This document shows, one piece after another, positions 34,291 to 44,522 of a stretch of 64,000 nt of DNA. The translations under genes and the position numbers were made by a program. The stretch lies in contig CAKJVC010000037.1 of assembly GCA_918026815.1 (NCBI GenBank), forward strand, positions 62,001 to 126,000, read 5' to 3'. The number at the start of each line of letters is the position of its first letter. Positions within the stretch are counted from its first letter, which is position 1. The notes under the pieces were generated by a model. That model was not told the origin of the DNA. It saw nothing but the letters and a program-made list of their open reading frames with translations, and did no database searches. The DNA comes from Chalara sp. BL73. Taxonomy: Eukaryota; Ascomycota; Leotiomycetes; Helotiales.

Positions 34291-34875
34291 CGCCAAAGTA
34301 TTAGAGAGGAGAGAGCATTTCAGAAAGTGGACTCGATTTTGAGGGGTGTTACAACTGTAGAAATGGTAACCTTGTACAACAAGCGTGAACATCTTGCACC
34401 TAGCCAACACTGAATACTTACGGAGCGTCAAATACCCACTGTGTTCAATAGTTAACTGTGAAAGGCAACTGGGTTCGTTGCGATGCCACGGTCGAATTGC
34501 TGCAAGGAAGCGTGATTGAGTTTTCAAAGTGAAACTTGAAACCTGTTGGTTAATGGTAACCCGCTTTGGTCGACTATGTGTTATAGCCTTGTGGTAAATC
34601 GAAAGTGTACACGTGGACAGCAGCCTAGAAAGAGGGTCGAAGATAAGAGTAGGATAGGGTCGATCAGATAGATGGGCCATCTGCTTTAAATATATACAAC
34701 TAGCTCTTAAGATATGGAGAAAGCTCACTTCCAGGCGCTAAGTCATGCGTGGGAATATCGGCGGTATCGAGGGGTACGGACAGCGGAGGATAAGAGGGAT
34801 AAGGAGGACAATAGGGGCTGTCAGGGGCATACGCGAAGACAAGAATGGGGAAACTCGACATAGCTAAAGCACAGG
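34291..34875. other. Spacer between two pseudogenes
   Basis: No gene is recognised. The minus-strand open frames here are not protein-like. The missing N-terminal part of the next pseudogene is not visible. Confidence 0.3.
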
Positions 34876-36161
34876 GTGTGCCCAGAGGAGATGAAGACAA
34901 TAGTCAGAGCCTATGGCCAGGTTGTCGACAACCTCAATGCCAGCGTACACCCTTCTAATCAGTATCCACGCCCAGACAGCCTCCTTGAGTTGATAAAATA
35001 CGGTCCAACAGTGTACGGGAAACAGGCCCTAGATCCTAGCGTGCCTCTCAGTGAAGGTGCATCGCTCCCAATTGACCAACTCGATGCGAGTAGTGAACTT
35101 CTATGGGTTGTCTGCTGGGGCGGTATAAACACTCTTGCCCAAGCACTTCATCACATGGATGGACCAGAGGGCCATCAGAGAGCGCGATTGCCTGCCACAA
35201 ACTCGAGTCTACACAATCTCAGACCAGGGCGATTCAGGACTCTGGATTCGCCTCACCTACCTGGACTTTTTTTGTTTCTGCTCCATACACGACTGGAATC
35301 AATACATCTTGGCCACCTGGTTCGGTATCTCCGGCGATGCAGTCTTTAACAGAGACCCAGGCGGCCCAGATCCCACCAAGGCCACATGGAGCCTTTGGCC
35401 AAGTGTACCCTGACCCAAACTTTATTCTCGAGGGTGACACGCCAACCTTCCTTTATTTTACCCAAAAAGTCCTTGGATCCTCTGAGAATCCAGAATATGG
35501 CAGTTGGGGTAGCCGATATAACGCCATCGACTTCCCTCAGTCATGGCCATTATTCGGACGCCTTTGATCGAGTAATCAGAATGGATGGCCGAGCTCGGTA
35601 TTCTAACCACGCAACAATCTGGCGCTAGCGAGACGCTTACCAGAACGGTTTTGCTGCTCGTATGGGATGGACATCGCTAATGACGGACTAAACCATGCTC
35701 CAGTTGTGATTGTTAATGATAGCACACCTGGTCCTGAACCCCTCGAACTAGAAATCGAAGCCGGCGATGTAGTTACGCTTGGTGCATCTCAATCTTATGA
35801 TCCGGATGGTGATAAGCCGACCTTTAACTAGTTCAATATAAGGAGCCTACTGCTGTTTCTAAGGGACTGATAGGTATCGTAGTGCCTAATATCGACATCC
35901 GGAACGCCGACGGTGAGACATCAGGTAGGAGAGTCAAGATCCAGCTTCCACCGCCAGAAAAAATGTGCTATTGATTTCATAAGCGGCAAGCCAGAGGAAC
36001 TCGGCCACGCTTATAATTTCATTCTTGAGGCCAAAGATAATGGAACCCCGAGTTTGACGACCTATAAACGCCTTCTTATCCAGATCACAAATCGTGATCT
36101 AAGGGACAGGAGAGGGTATGCAGTGCTAAGGTTCATGGTCTATTTGGCACTAGTGGCTTGA
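34876..36161 (+). pseudogene. Degraded DUF1593 (nucleoside-hydrolase-like, cellulose-binding-annotated) gene
   Basis: Ordered fragments match the DUF1593 family (PF07632): PEEMKTIVRAYGQVVDNLNA, LIKYGPTVYGKQALDPSVPL, ASSELLWVVCWGGINTLAQA, then in another frame RVYTISDQGDSGLWIRLTYL and HDWNQYILATWFGISGD. They are followed by GQVYPDPNFILEGDTPTFLY, GSWGSRYNAID and a C-terminal Ig-like part (VVTLGASQSYDPDGDKPTFN, then QLPPPEKxxxDF and LEAKDNGTPSLTTYKRLLIQ). The reading frame changes at least four times, and stops such as the one after PTFN interrupt it. The start, including the DxDxxxDD-type metal site expected in this fold, is absent. The gene is dead. Its former product was probably a secreted hydrolase. 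Confidence 0.75.
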
Positions 36162-36825
36162 GATATGAGAATATAAATGCGTTGCCACGTCTTTGGAGTT
36201 GATTCAGCTTTTATAAATTATCATATCTTGTTGGTCCAATTGCTCGCCTGCAGTTTACATGACGTGTCGTTAGCATAAAAGCAACCACTCCTTGCTCAAT
36301 ATTTGTCCATTTTGTGTAAATATCAACAAATTTTGAGCGCTGCTGACCCAAGTGAGTGAGCGAGACATAGTTTGTGCTTAAATATTCGAGTCATCGTTAA
36401 ATATCACGTCATCTTGCGGAATCTAAAAGATGGGAAACATGGTGCTGACCCTTTTAGCCTGAAATCTTAATATCATCAAACCATATATCTTGAAATAAGC
36501 TGACATCTACTGTGGTAGGGACAGAAACCAAAGGCCGAAGCGAGATCAATGATGCTCGAGCCAAATCTTGGCGCTTGTGCCTCTCGCTGGTATGGCCTCC
36601 CATTATGTAGGTAAAGTGTTTGTTTCACATTGTCAAGAGTTACTACACGTCTTCATTTTCACCATCTCCATATGCGCAAAAAGCAAAAAAAAAAAAGAAA
36701 AGAAATGGCCTATCTATTTGATGACGCCAACCAATGGTTCACACATCCTGGAAGCAGATCCTTTTAGGCATCAACAATTATAAAATATAACCCAAAATTT
36801 ATACTCAAGCCCACTCATTCACAGA
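36162..36825. other. Spacer upstream of the peptidase gene
   Basis: Presumed promoter of the downstream peptidase gene; an A-rich run is at 36685-36705. No gene is seen. Confidence 0.35.
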
Positions 36826-38365
36826 ATGGTATCAATAGCGGCCAAAATCATGAAATGTCATTTCGCCCTCGCTAGTGTGGCATTGGCTGGCCTAGCTTCA
36901 GCTTCAGCTTCAGACTCGAGCTCCCAACATCCCCCGCAAAGCAAGTCGATATGGGAGAACTGTGGAGAGATCAATGGGCACGCGCTTGAGTGTGCTCGAA
37001 TTGATGTTCCTATGGACCATTTTAATCAGACTTCAGGTGCGGGGATGAATAGTTTCATTAAGAAATGTTAGAAAGAACTAATTTGCTTATCTAGACAAGA
37101 CATTCTCCATCCCTCTTATTCGAATGCTGGCAACGAATGCTACTGCGAATGGGGGAAAGACTATTCTTTTGAACCCTGGTGGACCTGGAGGCATGTGATT
37201 GGATTCTCTACTTCAAACATATAATTCTTCCTTGATATAGACAGCGGCCCTTGCAGACGTCATCTTTCTTCAGTAGAATTAGGCATTCATTAGGGTCATC
37301 ATCTCGGACCAATTATCTTCACATGTGCTATGACTGGGACACTAATGTATTATAGGTAGTGGCATAAGCTTTCTCTTTCAAAGTGGACAGCAACTCAACA
37401 AGATAATTGGCGAAGGGTTCCACCTCCTCAGTTTCGATCCTCGCGGTGTCAATGGCTCTATACCACGAGCAGTTTGCTACGTCGACTCAGAACAGAGGTC
37501 CCAAAAGATGGCAAATTTGCCATGGGAAGTCGAGTATGAGGCTGGTGAGATGTTCGTTGAGGCAGAGAACAAAGCCAAAGCATGCGCCGAGTTAATGGGC
37601 GAGCATGGGATGTATATAAATACACCCCAAACAGCCTCAGATATGAATTCCATTCTTGATGCCACCGGCCAAGATGAACTTTATTATTGGGGCTTCAGTT
37701 GTAGGTACTGTTCTTGAGTTGAAATTTCTCTAATGCTGAAGATCTTAGATGGGACGATCCTTGGACAGACCTATGCTCAGATGTTTCCAGACAGGGTTGG
37801 AAGATTGATCATTGATGGCATTTCTAACAATGATTACTGGTATAATGACTTTCGCGATAAGGAGTGGCTTACCGACACAGATAATGTTGTTTCAGGATTT
37901 GCTGATGAATGCTTCAAAGCTAAGGACCATTGTCCACTAAATGGTCTCTCTGGTGTGTCTCTTAAATCTCACTTCGAGCTGAGGGAACTTGTCTGGGACC
38001 TGCTTGAGACTTTGGAAGAAGAACCTATTCCTGTCTATGTGAATATAAGCAACTACGGGTCCGTTACGCGACGGAAAGTTGCTACGAATGGTAAGATTGC
38101 CCTCCATGTCTTTGGTCTACCAACAGAAGCATCGTTTCCCTCAATACATAGCGAGACCTCATGTCGGCAAAGTGTTAGGAACTGACATTAGCAGGTATTT
38201 TCCCTGCGTTGTACAGTCCTACAGGATGGCCCGCCTTAGCACATACTCTAGCAGAGCTCATCAAAGGCAACCCAATACCAGCATACGAATTCTCAGATAA
38301 TTGGTTCGCGAACATCACCCGAGATGAAAGTGGTGATTTCGTTATTAGGAACGACAATTGGAATA

Positions 38366-40202
38366 AGTCCCCACCCCCCCCTTTCGGCCACCCCTGCCTT
38401 TCGGCCACCTCGCTTAGCTCCCTCCCACCCACTTCAAAGCCTAATATCTCTACAACCCTTGAACTTCTATACAATCGCCCGTAGCCTCAGTATTTACAGA
38501 CGAATCAGAGTCTCCTTCTTCAATTTCTCTATCCCCGGCTTCTATTTGGGCTACTTTAATGGCCCGGACGCTTGCAAACTTCGAATTCGGGCTTACTCTA
38601 ACTTTCCGTCTTTTCTTAGACTGGGACCTTTCTATTTTAGCTTCCAATTGTTTTATTCGAAGCTCTGCTTGGGCTAAAGCGTAGTCTTTCTTATCCCAGC
38701 CTTTTGCAAGCTTCTTAAAAAGCTAGCGACGAGTTGGGAGATCGGTCTCTCCTAATCGAGTAATTATATCGGCTTGTAAACGCACATCTCTAGCTTTTCT
38801 AAAGGTCTCCCATTGAATAGCTGATATATTCTCATTCTATACCAGTCCTTCTTCCATAATCAAGTCCTTTGGAGCTGGTGCAGAGTCATTATTGCTATTT
38901 TCAAGAAGCAAACGGCTCATCAGAGGCTTAGCCATATTAATCGGCCATAAACCGGTAGCCTTCCACCCAGCTTTAATATTCTTAGGTATCAGACTTTGTT
39001 CCCGGGCCTTCTGATAGCATAATAAAAAGTTCCGCTTTCCAATTGGAGTAGAATCAAACAAAAAACTTAAGTTACCAAGCTCTTTTCGGTAAGCTGCTTT
39101 CAAAGGGAAGAAAATTGATAAATCTAAAGGCTGTAAAACGTAAAACGAGTGAAAAGGCAAAAACAGTAAGTATATATTATGCATAAAGCACGTATACATA
39201 AATTCTGTAGTCTTATGACTTCCATGGCCGTCTAGAACGAGCAGTCTAAACTCTTGAGAGTCCGGGAAAGCCGTAGAAAGTATAAATACTTTCTCAAGCC
39301 ATTCCTGGGCTGTAACGTCTGTAGTCCAGCCATTTTCGGTAGCAGTAAAGTGCCAACGGCTAAACTTATCAAGGTTAGTAGGGAACCATTGTTGCTGTAC
39401 TGATTTTCCTTTGTATATAACCAGTAGATCGAGCGCTCGGCCGGTAGCTGAAATACATTCAATAAATGAGGTCCAAGCTCTAGATCCGGGCTGCTTTCTT
39501 TGAATAAAACGCCGATTTTTACTCCCAACGACTAGCCTATTAACTCCTTGGCTTTCCATAATGCTAGCTTCGTCCATATTCCACCGATTTTCCGGCTTAA
39601 TTGCTTTGATTTCAGGAATTTGGAATTTTTGGAACCAAAGCTTTATAATTTCTGACGTAGCTCCATTGACACGTACAGAATCAATACTATACTGTCTTTT
39701 AGTCCGGAGAATAGGATTCCTTTTCAAAAAGCTTCGTATCCAGCGTTTTCCTAGTGTAGTAGTGTCTCCTCGTACAGTTAAAAGCCGCTGAGCAAAGTCT
39801 TTAATCTGCGAGTGCGTAGAGCTAAGCCCTAAGCTTTCTTGAACTAGAATCCAGTCTGTTAAGCGCTTCTCCTGAACCGGAGCTAGCTTTTGCAGTGCTT
39901 CAGCACCTGTTTAACGGGTTTGGTGGCCATAAATCCTACTTTGAAAAGTAAACCTTGGTATGCCCCATTCGAGACTAGCTTTTCGGATAGAATCACCCTG
40001 GCTAATAGCTTCAAAGGCCCGTAATAAGTCTTTTTCCATATACTGAGGCTTCATAATTAATTGCAATAGTAGCCACAATTTCAAAAGTATCAGATAAGTT
40101 ATTATCAAATTATAATTATTCAAAGTGAGGGCATGAGAAGTTACGGTGTGCTAAGCGAGGTGGCCGAAAGGCAGGGGTGGCCGAAAGGGGGGGGTGGGGA
40201 CT
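38366..40202 (-). mobile_element. Pogo/Fot1-type DNA transposon, copy 1
   Basis: 1,837 bp with 53-bp terminal inverted repeats (38366-38418 and 40150-40202) starting AGTCCCCACC. It is flanked by a TA duplication (38364-38365 and 40203-40204), the target of the Tc1/mariner/Pogo superfamily. Each terminal repeat contains TTTCGGCCACC twice in direct orientation, probably transposase-binding sites. The transposase lies on the minus strand. The element sits inside exon 5 of a peptidase gene on the opposite strand. A copy of exactly equal length is at 42684-44520. Confidence 0.95.
38450..40054 (-). pseudogene. Pogo/Fot1 transposase, copy 1, with stop codons
   Basis: A 1,605-nt frame of 535 codons with no indel. 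The N terminus is a psq/CENP-B-type helix-turn-helix (YMEKDLLRAFEAISQGDSIR...). The DDE_1 catalytic core has its three acidic positions in WNMDEASIM, LLVLDGHGSH and LQPLDLSIFF. A basic, coiled C terminus follows. The frame is closed by TAA near 39912 (CAA to TAA, after GHQTR), TAG near 38834 (TGG to TAG, LVW) and TAG near 38725 (CAG to TAG). All are C-to-T or G-to-A changes of the CpA-to-TpA kind expected from repeat-induced point mutation. The element could still be moved by a working transposase supplied elsewhere. Confidence 0.9.
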
Positions 40203-41054
40203 TAGTGGTGTAAGTTCGCTCTGATCCATGCCAAATGCGATTTCTCCAGCCGTCATTCATGTATATCAATACACATGTTTGCTAATCCACCGTGCATGTA
40301 GCTCAATTCCTCTTTACACGGCATAAAAGCCATAAGAGAGTATTTGCTGGGCATACCACGACTTTCAAAGTTGATCTCCAAATACGCGGATGCAGCTAGA
40401 CTATTCAATCTCGCTTCCTGGTCAATTCCAACAACACATGATTTCAACCCGCAATACTACCCTAACTCGCCGCCCATTAAGACAGCAAACCCAAGTGAGT
40501 CGCCGCGAGCCTTTAAAATTCGAATCCAGAAAGTTTTGATATTTACATATTTAGTACTGATACTTTCCACAACATATGATCCGGTTTGTCCATTGATCTC
40601 GGCCCAAAAGGCACAAAAGAGCTTCGAAGGCTCTTCGCTCGTTGAGCAGAAATCATACGGTGCGTTGCTTGCACAGCTTTTGAATCACCGTAGCCCACTG
40701 GAGAAAATTCTTCCTTCAGACCTCTTTGTATTCCTTGTCAATAACCAGACATGGAACTGACACGATTTCTATACAAACAGGCCACTGCACTGTCAGTATG
40801 CCTTCACTCTGTATGGCCAAACATGTCCAGCGGTACTTTTATGAGTAAGTCTTTTTAATCTAGAAGATTAGCTGATTAGTAAAAATCAGGTACTAACTCT
40901 GAGCTTTAGAGGACGTCTCCCCGAGCCCGGAGCAACGTGTGAAATTGATGCTGAATACTTTCCTGGGCCAGAGAAGAAGATGAAAGTTTTGAACCAGGAG
41001 GATGCAGAACTATTGACAGCTCTTGAAGATCTGGCACTGGTCCCAATAGCTTAG

Positions 41055-41249
41055 ATTGATGAAGCTTGTCACTCGATATGTTTATTCTCTCAGTCTAGTT
41101 ACAGAAAGGGGCAAAAGCAACACCTCCGTGACGCTTTTTTCTTATGCGTTCCTCTACTATCACTATCACGATCAGTTGCCCATATAAATTATTATACATC
41201 TCCACTTCGGCAGCGGCGCTTTGATTCCGTTTCCCTATGTGTCCAGCGA
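41055..41249. other. Short spacer downstream of the peptidase gene
   Basis: The 3' flank of the interrupted peptidase gene, between it and the convergent broken hypothetical gene. Nothing else is visible. Confidence 0.3.
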
Positions 41250-42426
41250 CTTTCCGTGCTGCAAAACTTTCCTTCTATACATAAGCATCGTTATCCTGTA
41301 TCTCAATCCGGATGGTCCCCCAATCGCAAATCAGCATCTCCTTCGGCTTGGCGGCGTCTCCGACTTCCTTTATATCGAAGACCCCGCTCAATAATTTCTT
41401 TGGTACCATCCTCGAAGAAAAGTAGATTAGAGACGGCACCTCAGCGGCTCTTACCCACGCCTAACCACTCACCCATTAACATCAGGCATTTCTACACATC
41501 ACCGCAAAGCTCCTCGGGATCAGCGACGAAGGCGCCATGTTTATAGTTGTATCAGAATGTGAGCGTCTTGAATGGATTACTGCCGAGGTGTGCGAGATAG
41601 TATGGCGTTTCGGCGAAGAAAGGCTTCCGAAATGGTAATACCAAATCTCCACCCCAGATGTCGTCTTCTCTCATGGCATCTGCGCCGATAGCCTCATCTA
41701 AGTAGAAGATGATATCTCTCTTGTATTTTCCTTTGGACTCAACGAATTTTTCATCATGCTCCCTCTCCAGGGCACTGCCGCGGCTCACGATCAGGAAATT
41801 TGCGATTTGGGGTAGGTCAAGGCGAGGTTCTGGAAGGAGAGCTGGGAATAGTGAGTGCAGGGATGCGTTCATTGGTGGCTACATTGAGCCTGCTTAGCAT
41901 ATCGGCGCTGGTAGCCATAAACGCTAAGCTAAAGTCTCCGTTGCTGAATGTCTCCGCAAAAGCCCTAACTTACGTCAGGAGAAAGAGACGACTGGGATCA
42001 AGCATCTTACGACAAACACTCCTACCCATTCCTGTCATCCCACCAACTCCATGGTAGTTATCCTCGGGCTGTAGTATATCATATTCAAATTCCGTCTTGT
42101 GCTTGAGCGTGTATTGCCCGCTCGATTTTTGTACGCAATCTCCTTGCCCGCCTTCCTCTCCATCTTAGCCCACTGGAACAATCTGTCCTTGATAGCCACT
42201 CTCTCTTCGAAGTCCTCCTTGCTCGTCGCATCCTCTTCCAGTTTGATCCAATTCAGTGTCTTCACCAATCGCTCAACATCGTCTGCCAAGGTTGTAGTGG
42301 TTGTGGTTGAACTTCCTCTAGAAGGTGCCTCCGCCGTGAGAAGACCAGGTTCATATTATTTTCCTTGCGCGCAATGGCTCTGGCGTTTTTAAACCACTTG
42401 CATTCTTTGGTGCCCAATCTAGGCAT
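41250..42426 (-). pseudogene. Broken hypothetical gene between the two transposons
   Basis: Starting at the ATG at 42426 (MPRLGTKECKWFKNARAIAR), the protein-like sequence continues in shifted frames. LADDVERLVKTLNWIKLEED...LFQWAKMERKAGKEIAYKNR is followed by a shift near 42110 to HKTEFEYDILQPEDNYHGVGGMTGMGRSV. After a possible intron (GTAAGT donor near 41973) comes IANFLIVSRGSALEREHDEKFVES...DIIFYLDEAIGAD...LPFRKPFFAETPYYLAHLGSNPF at 41872-41552. Downstream are more stops. I count at least two frame changes. I do not recognise the family. The well-formed pieces suggest a real gene in decay, not random sequence. It lies in the 2.5 kb between two inverted transposon copies. Confidence 0.5.
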
Positions 42427-42683
42427 CGTATCGATGCCTTTACAGATCTAAATCTTGTGGTGTTGTGTGGATTGGCAGTTGAAGTTGGATAGTGTTTCGT
42501 TGAGGTTTTGATCTTGAAGCCCTGGAAGGAAAATAAACGCAGGCGGCGAAAATAAATTGCTATGGATTAATGATAATATCACAAACGAGCAGCTAAAATA
42601 CTTTACCTAGAGTGATTCACTCATTTAAGAACCAGCGCATGCTGCTGTCGATGCTGCTGTCGATGCTCAATAATCAACGAGTA
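42427..42683. other. Spacer with 12-bp tandem repeat next to transposon copy 2
   Basis: ATGCTGCTGTCG is repeated twice in perfect tandem at 42639-42662, followed by a partial third unit, about 20 bp before the insertion point of copy 2. Confidence 0.6.
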
Positions 42684-44520
42684 AGTCCCCACCCCCCCCT
42701 TTCGGCCACCCCTGCCTTTCGGCCACCTCGCTTAGCACACCGTAACTTCTTATGCCCTCACTTTGAATAATTATAATTTGATAATAACTTATCTGATACT
42801 TTTGAAATTGTGGCTACTATTGCAATTAATTATGAAGCCTCAGTATATGGAAAAAGACTTATTACGGGCCCTTGAAGCTATTAGCCAGGGTGATTCTATC
42901 CGAAAAGCTAGTCTCGAATAAAGCATACCAAGGTCTACTCTTCAAAGTAGGATTTATGGCCACTAAACCCGTCAAACAGGTGCTGAAGCACTGCAAAAGC
43001 TAGCTCCGGTTCAGGAGAAGCGCTTAACAGACTGGATTCTAGTTCAAGAAAGCTTAGGGCTTAGCCCTACGCACTCGCAGATTAAAGACTTTGCTCAGCG
43101 GCTTTTAACTGTACGAGGAGACACTACTACACTAGGAAAACGCTAGATACGAAGCTTTTTGAAAAGGAATCCCATTCTCCGGACTAAGAGACAGTATAGT
43201 ATTGATTCTGTACGTGTCAATAGAGCTACGTCAGAAATTATAAAGCTTTGGTTCCAAAAATTCCAAATTCCTGAAATCAAAGCAATTAAGCCGGAAAATC
43301 GGTGGAATATAGACGAAGCTGGCATTATAGAAGGCCAAGGAGTTAATGGGCTAGTCGTTGGGAGTAAAAATCGGCGTTTTATTCAGAGAAAGCAGCCCGG
43401 ATCTAGAGCTTGGACCTCATTTATTGAATGTATTTCAGCCACCGGCCGAGCGCTCGATCCACTGGTTATATACAAAGGAAAATCAGTACAGCAACAATAG
43501 TTCCCTACTAACTTTGATAAGTTTAGCCGTTGGCACTTTACTGCTACCGAAAATAGCTGGACTACAGACGTTACAGCCCAGGAATAGCTTAAGAAAGTAT
43601 TTATACCTTCTACGGCTTTCCCGGACCCTCAAAAGTCTAGACTGCTCGTTCTAGACGGCCATAGAAGTCATGAGACTACAGAATTTATGTATACGTGCTT
43701 TATGCATAATATATACTTACTGTTTTTGCCTCCTTACTCGTCTCACGTTTTACAGCCTTTAGATTTATCAATTTTCTTCCCTTTGAAAGCAGCTTACCGA
43801 AAAGAGCTTGGTAACTTAAGTCTTTTGTCTGATTTTACTCCAATTGGAAAGCGGAACTTTTTATTATGCTATCAGAAGGCCCGGGAACAAAGTCTGATAC
43901 TTAAGAATATTAAAGCTGGGTAGAAGGCTACCGGTTTATGGCCGATTAATATAGCTAAGCCTCTAATGAGCCGTTTGCTTTTTGAAAATAGCAATAATAA
44001 CTTTGCACCAGCTCCAAAGGACTTGATTATGGAAAAAGGACTGGTATGGAATAAGAATATATCAGCTATTCAATGGGAGACCCCTAGAAAAGCTAGAGAT
44101 GTGCGTTTACAAGCCGATATAATTACTCGATTAGGAAAGACCGATCTCCCAACTCGTCGCCAGCTTTTTAAGAAGCTTGCAAAAGGCTGGGATGAGAAAG
44201 ACTACGCTTTAGCCCAAGCAGAGCTTCGAATAAAACAATTGAAAGCTAAAATAGAAGGGTCCCAGCCTAAGAAAAGACGGAAAGTTAGAGTAAGCCCGAA
44301 TTCGAAGTTTGCAAGCGTCCGGGCCATTAAAGTAGCCCAAATAGAAGCCGGGGATAGAGAAATTGAAGAAGGAGACTCTGATTCGTCTGTAAATACTGAG
44401 GCTACGGGCGATTGTATAGAAGTTCAAGGGTTGTAGAGATATTAGGCTTTGAAGTGGGTGGGAGGGAGCTAAGCGAGGTGGCCGAAAGGCAGGGGTGGCC
44501 GAAAGGGGGGGGTGGGGACT
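42684..44520 (+). mobile_element. Pogo/Fot1-type DNA transposon, copy 2 (inverted relative to copy 1)
   Basis: 1,837 bp, exactly the length of copy 1, with the same 53-bp terminal inverted repeats (42684-42736 and 44468-44520) and its own TA duplication (42682-42683 and 44521-44522). The transposase is on the plus strand. Because each copy has its own target duplication, they are two separate insertions and not one inverted duplication. The terminal repeats look identical to those of copy 1, including the run of eight C. Confidence 0.95.
42832..44436 (+). pseudogene. Pogo/Fot1 transposase, copy 2, heavily mutated
   Basis: The same 1,605-nt frame as in copy 1, without indels, but with more stops. 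They lie where copy 1 has GAATGG (TGG to TAA, near 42918), CACCAA (CAA to TAA, near 42963), CGCTGG (TGG to TAG, near 43144), CAATGG (TGG to TAG, near 43498), GAATGG (TGG to TAG, near 43585) and GGGTGG (TGG to TAG, near 43920). Catalytic positions WNIDEAGII, LLVLDGHRSH and LQPLDLSIFF are still readable. Every difference from copy 1 that I compared is a transition. No protein longer than about 156 residues can be made. Confidence 0.9.
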
Positions 44521-44522
44521 TA

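Larger units (their letters stand above)
36826..41054 (+). pseudogene. Secreted S33-type peptidase (TAP/alpha-beta hydrolase) interrupted by a transposon
   Basis: Nine exons: 36826-37036, 37095-37190, 37356-37700, 37749-38090, 38195-38365 continuing at 40205-40209, 40302-40494, 40555-40659, 40781-40844 and 40910-41054. With the 1,837-bp element and one TA removed, all phases agree and the frame is open for 558 residues. A signal peptide (MKCHFALASVALAGLASASA, from the ATG at 36850, or MVSIAAKI... from 36826) precedes the fold. The oxyanion region is NPGGPGGSG, the nucleophile serine is in GFSYGT, the Asp in STTYDPVCPLI and the His in SYGHCTVSMPS. These are tripeptidyl-aminopeptidase/prolyl-peptidase-like (TAP_C) landmarks. 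Intron 2 (37191-37355) uses a GC donor. The element at 38366-40202 lies in exon 5 and must abolish a normal product, yet no other lesion is visible. Confidence 0.82.

Noticed and set aside
34273..34728. Minus-strand open frame of 151 codons
   Set aside because: Sits in a degenerate region, composition not protein-like, no recognised motif.
38366..44520. Composite transposon or a single inverted duplication
   Set aside because: Each copy has its own TA target duplication and terminal repeats, so they are two independent insertions.
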